Assembly: GCF_000092285.1 (NCBI RefSeq)
Contig: NC_014100.1
Location: forward strand, 310,001 to 374,000
Reading direction: 5' to 3'
From: Caulobacter segnis ATCC 21756
GTDB lineage: Bacteria > Pseudomonadota > Alphaproteobacteria > Caulobacterales > Caulobacteraceae
DNA length: 64,000 bases
Part shown: positions 62,622 through 64,000 of the stretch, in pieces
Layout: each line of letters begins with the position of its first letter
How positions within the stretch are numbered: position 1 is the first letter of the stretch
The notes under the pieces: generated by a model
Database searches by the model: none
What the model was told of the DNA's origin: nothing
Seen by the model: the letters and a program-made list of their open reading frames with translations, nothing else
Translations under genes and position numbers: made by a program

Positions 62622-63412
62622 AGGAGCGTCCAGGCCGGCCGGTCCACGGCGACCGGTCGGCCATCGACCGTCAGGTCGGCGCCGTCGATGCGGTCCAGGC
62701 GCAGCAAGGCCAGCGCCCGGCCGTCGCGGCCGCCCAGCACCTCGCCCGCCCGCAGCTCGCCCGCCAGCACCTCGGCCCCGAAGGCCGGCGGGGGCCCGTC
62801 GAAGGTGATCGGCAGCATGCGGTTCTTGATCGTCCCGCGCCGCTTCATGCGGCTGGTGGTCTCCTGGCCGACGAAGCAGCCCTTCTTGAAGTCGATCCCG
62901 GCCAGCAGGTCGAAATTGGCCTCGATCGGATAGGTCTTCTCCTCGCCCCAGTCGGCCGGGCCGGGGACGCCGAGCGCCAGGCGATGGGCGTCATAAGCGT
63001 CTTCATCGGCGTTGGCGGCGCGATCGTCATAGGCGCGCGCGCCCAGCGCCGGCAGGCGGGGATCGGCGTAGAGGCCTTGGCCGGCGACCGCGCCGCCGAA
63101 CACCGCCGAGACGGGACGGTCGCTGGCCTCCAGCGTCACCTTGGCCCGCAGGCGATACATGGAGAGGCGCTGCAGCAGCGCGTCCCGATGGGCGGCCTGG
63201 ACGTCCAGCAGGGCGCCGTCCTCGGTTCCCGCCACGAACAGGTCGTAGAGCAGCTTGCCCTGCGGCGTCAGCAGACCCGAAAAGCGCAGCTCGCCCGGGG
63301 CCAGGGTCTCGACGTCCTGGGTCAGCAGGCCCTGCAGGAAGCTTCGCCAGTCGGGGCCGGAGACGGCGATGACGGCGCGGGAGGTCAGGCGGGCGACAAC
63401 GGGACTGCTCAT
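62618..63412 (-). CDS. ygfZ: YgfZ/GcvT-like folate-binding protein
   Basis: 264 residues. GcvT-like fold with the diagnostic KGCFVGQETTSRMKRRG motif holding the conserved cysteine. N-terminal part VISGPDWRSFLQGLLTQDVETL is typical. YgfZ (IBA57/CAF17 family) helps assemble or repair iron-sulphur clusters with tetrahydrofolate, for radical-SAM and tRNA-modifying enzymes. The 3' end overlaps the convergent repeat-protein gene by four bases; the GT9 gene is divergent upstream. Confidence 0.92.
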   Translation of the reverse strand: MSSPVVARLTSRAVIAVSGPDWRSFLQGLLTQDVETLAPGELRFSGLLTPQGKLLYDLFVAGTEDGALLDVQAAHRDALLQRLSMYRLRAKVTLEASDRPVSAVFGGAVAGQGLYADPRLPALGARAYDDRAANADEDAYDAHRLALGVPGPADWGEEKTYPIEANFDLLAGIDFKKGCFVGQETTSRMKRRGTIKNRMLPITFDGPPPAFGAEVLAGELRAGEVLGGRDGRALALLRLDRIDGADLTVDGRPVAVDRPAWTLL

Positions 63413-63521
63413 GCCGCAGATGTGGCGCCGAGGCGACGCTCGCGCCAGTCCCGAACATCGTGGAAAGCTGAAGTGTTAACGTGGGATGCGCCGACTCGCC
63501 GACCGGCCTATAGATGGACCG

Positions 63522-64000
63522 ATGACACAGCGGGCCTTCCCGATTCTCTTCATCACGGCGACGCGCATCGGTGACGCGGTGCTTTCGTCCGGCCTGATCA
63601 AGCTTCTCTCTGATCAAATCCCCAACGCGCGCTTCACGATCGTCGCCGGCCCTCTCGCCGCGCCGCTCTTCGCGCACGTGCCCGGTCTCGACCGGGTGAT
63701 CGTGATGGAGAAGGGCAAGGGCAAGGGCCACTGGTTCAAGCTCTGGAACCAGGTGCGCCACAAGAAGTGGGGCCTGGTCGTCGACCTGCGCGGCAGCGCC
63801 ACCGCCCTCTTCCTGCGCCGCGACAAGCGGGCGATCTGGAAGAAGACGCCCGGCGAGCCGGTGCACAAGGTGGTCGACGCCGCCCGCGTGCTGAAGCTCG
63901 AGGGCGAGCCGCCCGCGCCCTATCTCTACATCACGCCCGAGGTCGAGGCCCTCGCCGATGAGCTGCTCGGGCGGAATGGCGGGCAGGGCGGCGGACCGAT
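63522..64000 (+). CDS. Glycosyltransferase family 9 (heptosyltransferase-like), 5' part
   Basis: Partial: 159 residues to the window edge, frame open. The N terminus FPILFITATRIGDAVLSSGLIKLL with DQIPNARFTIVAGPLAAPLFAHVPGLDRVIVM is the ADP-heptose/GT9 acceptor-binding half, and LVVDLRGSATALFLRRDKRAIW is the next conserved block. GT9 enzymes add heptose or related sugars to the lipopolysaccharide core. ATG 63522 is chosen because the conserved fold starts there; divergent from ygfZ with a 109-base gap. Confidence 0.88.
   Translation, partial: MTQRAFPILFITATRIGDAVLSSGLIKLLSDQIPNARFTIVAGPLAAPLFAHVPGLDRVIVMEKGKGKGHWFKLWNQVRHKKWGLVVDLRGSATALFLRRDKRAIWKKTPGEPVHKVVDAARVLKLEGEPPAPYLYITPEVEALADELLGRNGGQGGGP

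Overview
The window is a 64 kb stretch of high-GC alphaproteobacterial chromosome with very high coding density and GC-rich third codon positions. Several genes point to the genus Caulobacter or a very close relative: a 358-residue GANTC methyltransferase (CcrM) with two GANTC sites in its leader, a PAS-GEDEF-EAL phosphodiesterase ending in Arg-Gly that matches PdeA, an 1147-residue SMC, the split-b F0 operon (atpI-B-E-F'-F), and a tandem glycine riboswitch in front of gcvT-H-PA-PB. No rRNA, tRNA, CRISPR, insertion sequence, prophage or conjugative gene was seen, so this is core chromosome with scattered accessory genes.

Layout. 0-13 kb: M16 peptidase, GNAT acetyltransferase, pdeA, AlgH/YqgE protein, peroxiredoxin, an OhrR-type regulator divergent from a Tat-exported chloroperoxidase-like hydrolase, an acyl-CoA dehydrogenase, a YceI lipocalin-like protein followed by a cytochrome b561-YceI fusion, Sua5/YrdC, and an FAD-linked oxidase split by one frameshift. 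13-24 kb: a small wHTH/membrane-protein operon with three tandem operator-like palindromes, yaaA, a 3-hydroxybutyrate dehydrogenase/patatin/Nudix operon with a PhaR-like palindrome, a solitary M50 protease, two HxlR/GST/SDR-type loci, a nitronate monooxygenase and a Crp-family regulator. 24-36 kb: SPFH-NfeD pair, ABC exporter, a resolvase-fold protein that has lost its catalytic residues, an NmrA/HxlR divergent pair, ispH-thrB-rnhA, argS and a chemoreceptor. 36-43 kb: glycine riboswitch and glycine cleavage operon, then two tandem PGPGW membrane proteins. 43-57 kb: F0 ATP synthase, TSUP transporter, smc, two tandem DsbA-like thioredoxins, dciA-like gene, mutY, ccrM, rnhB. 57-64 kb: GH16 glucanase, cytochrome b with an acidic/His loop next to a membrane-anchored HTH protein, MFS carrier, cupin, tag, a secreted repeat protein, ygfZ and the start of a GT9 glycosyltransferase.

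The genes mostly serve central cell biology: chromosome segregation, methylation and repair (smc, ccrM, mutY, tag, rnhA, rnhB), energy and one-carbon metabolism (atp, gcv, bdhA), thiol/redox handling, and c-di-GMP control of the cell cycle. The most unusual signals are the catalytically dead resolvase-like protein, the three-operator promoter at 14.3 kb, the OhrR-type palindromes at 5.7 kb, the cytochrome b/membrane-HTH pair at 58.1-59.2 kb, a hairpin between atpE and atpF', a conserved REP-like hairpin abutting ccrM, and a 40-codon reading frame at 46.35 kb that begins like a response regulator. From memory of the C. crescentus gene order, the gcv side and the atp-ccrM side lie on opposite sides of the origin there, so 42.8-43.5 kb may be an inversion junction; this is recall and not shown by the sequence.
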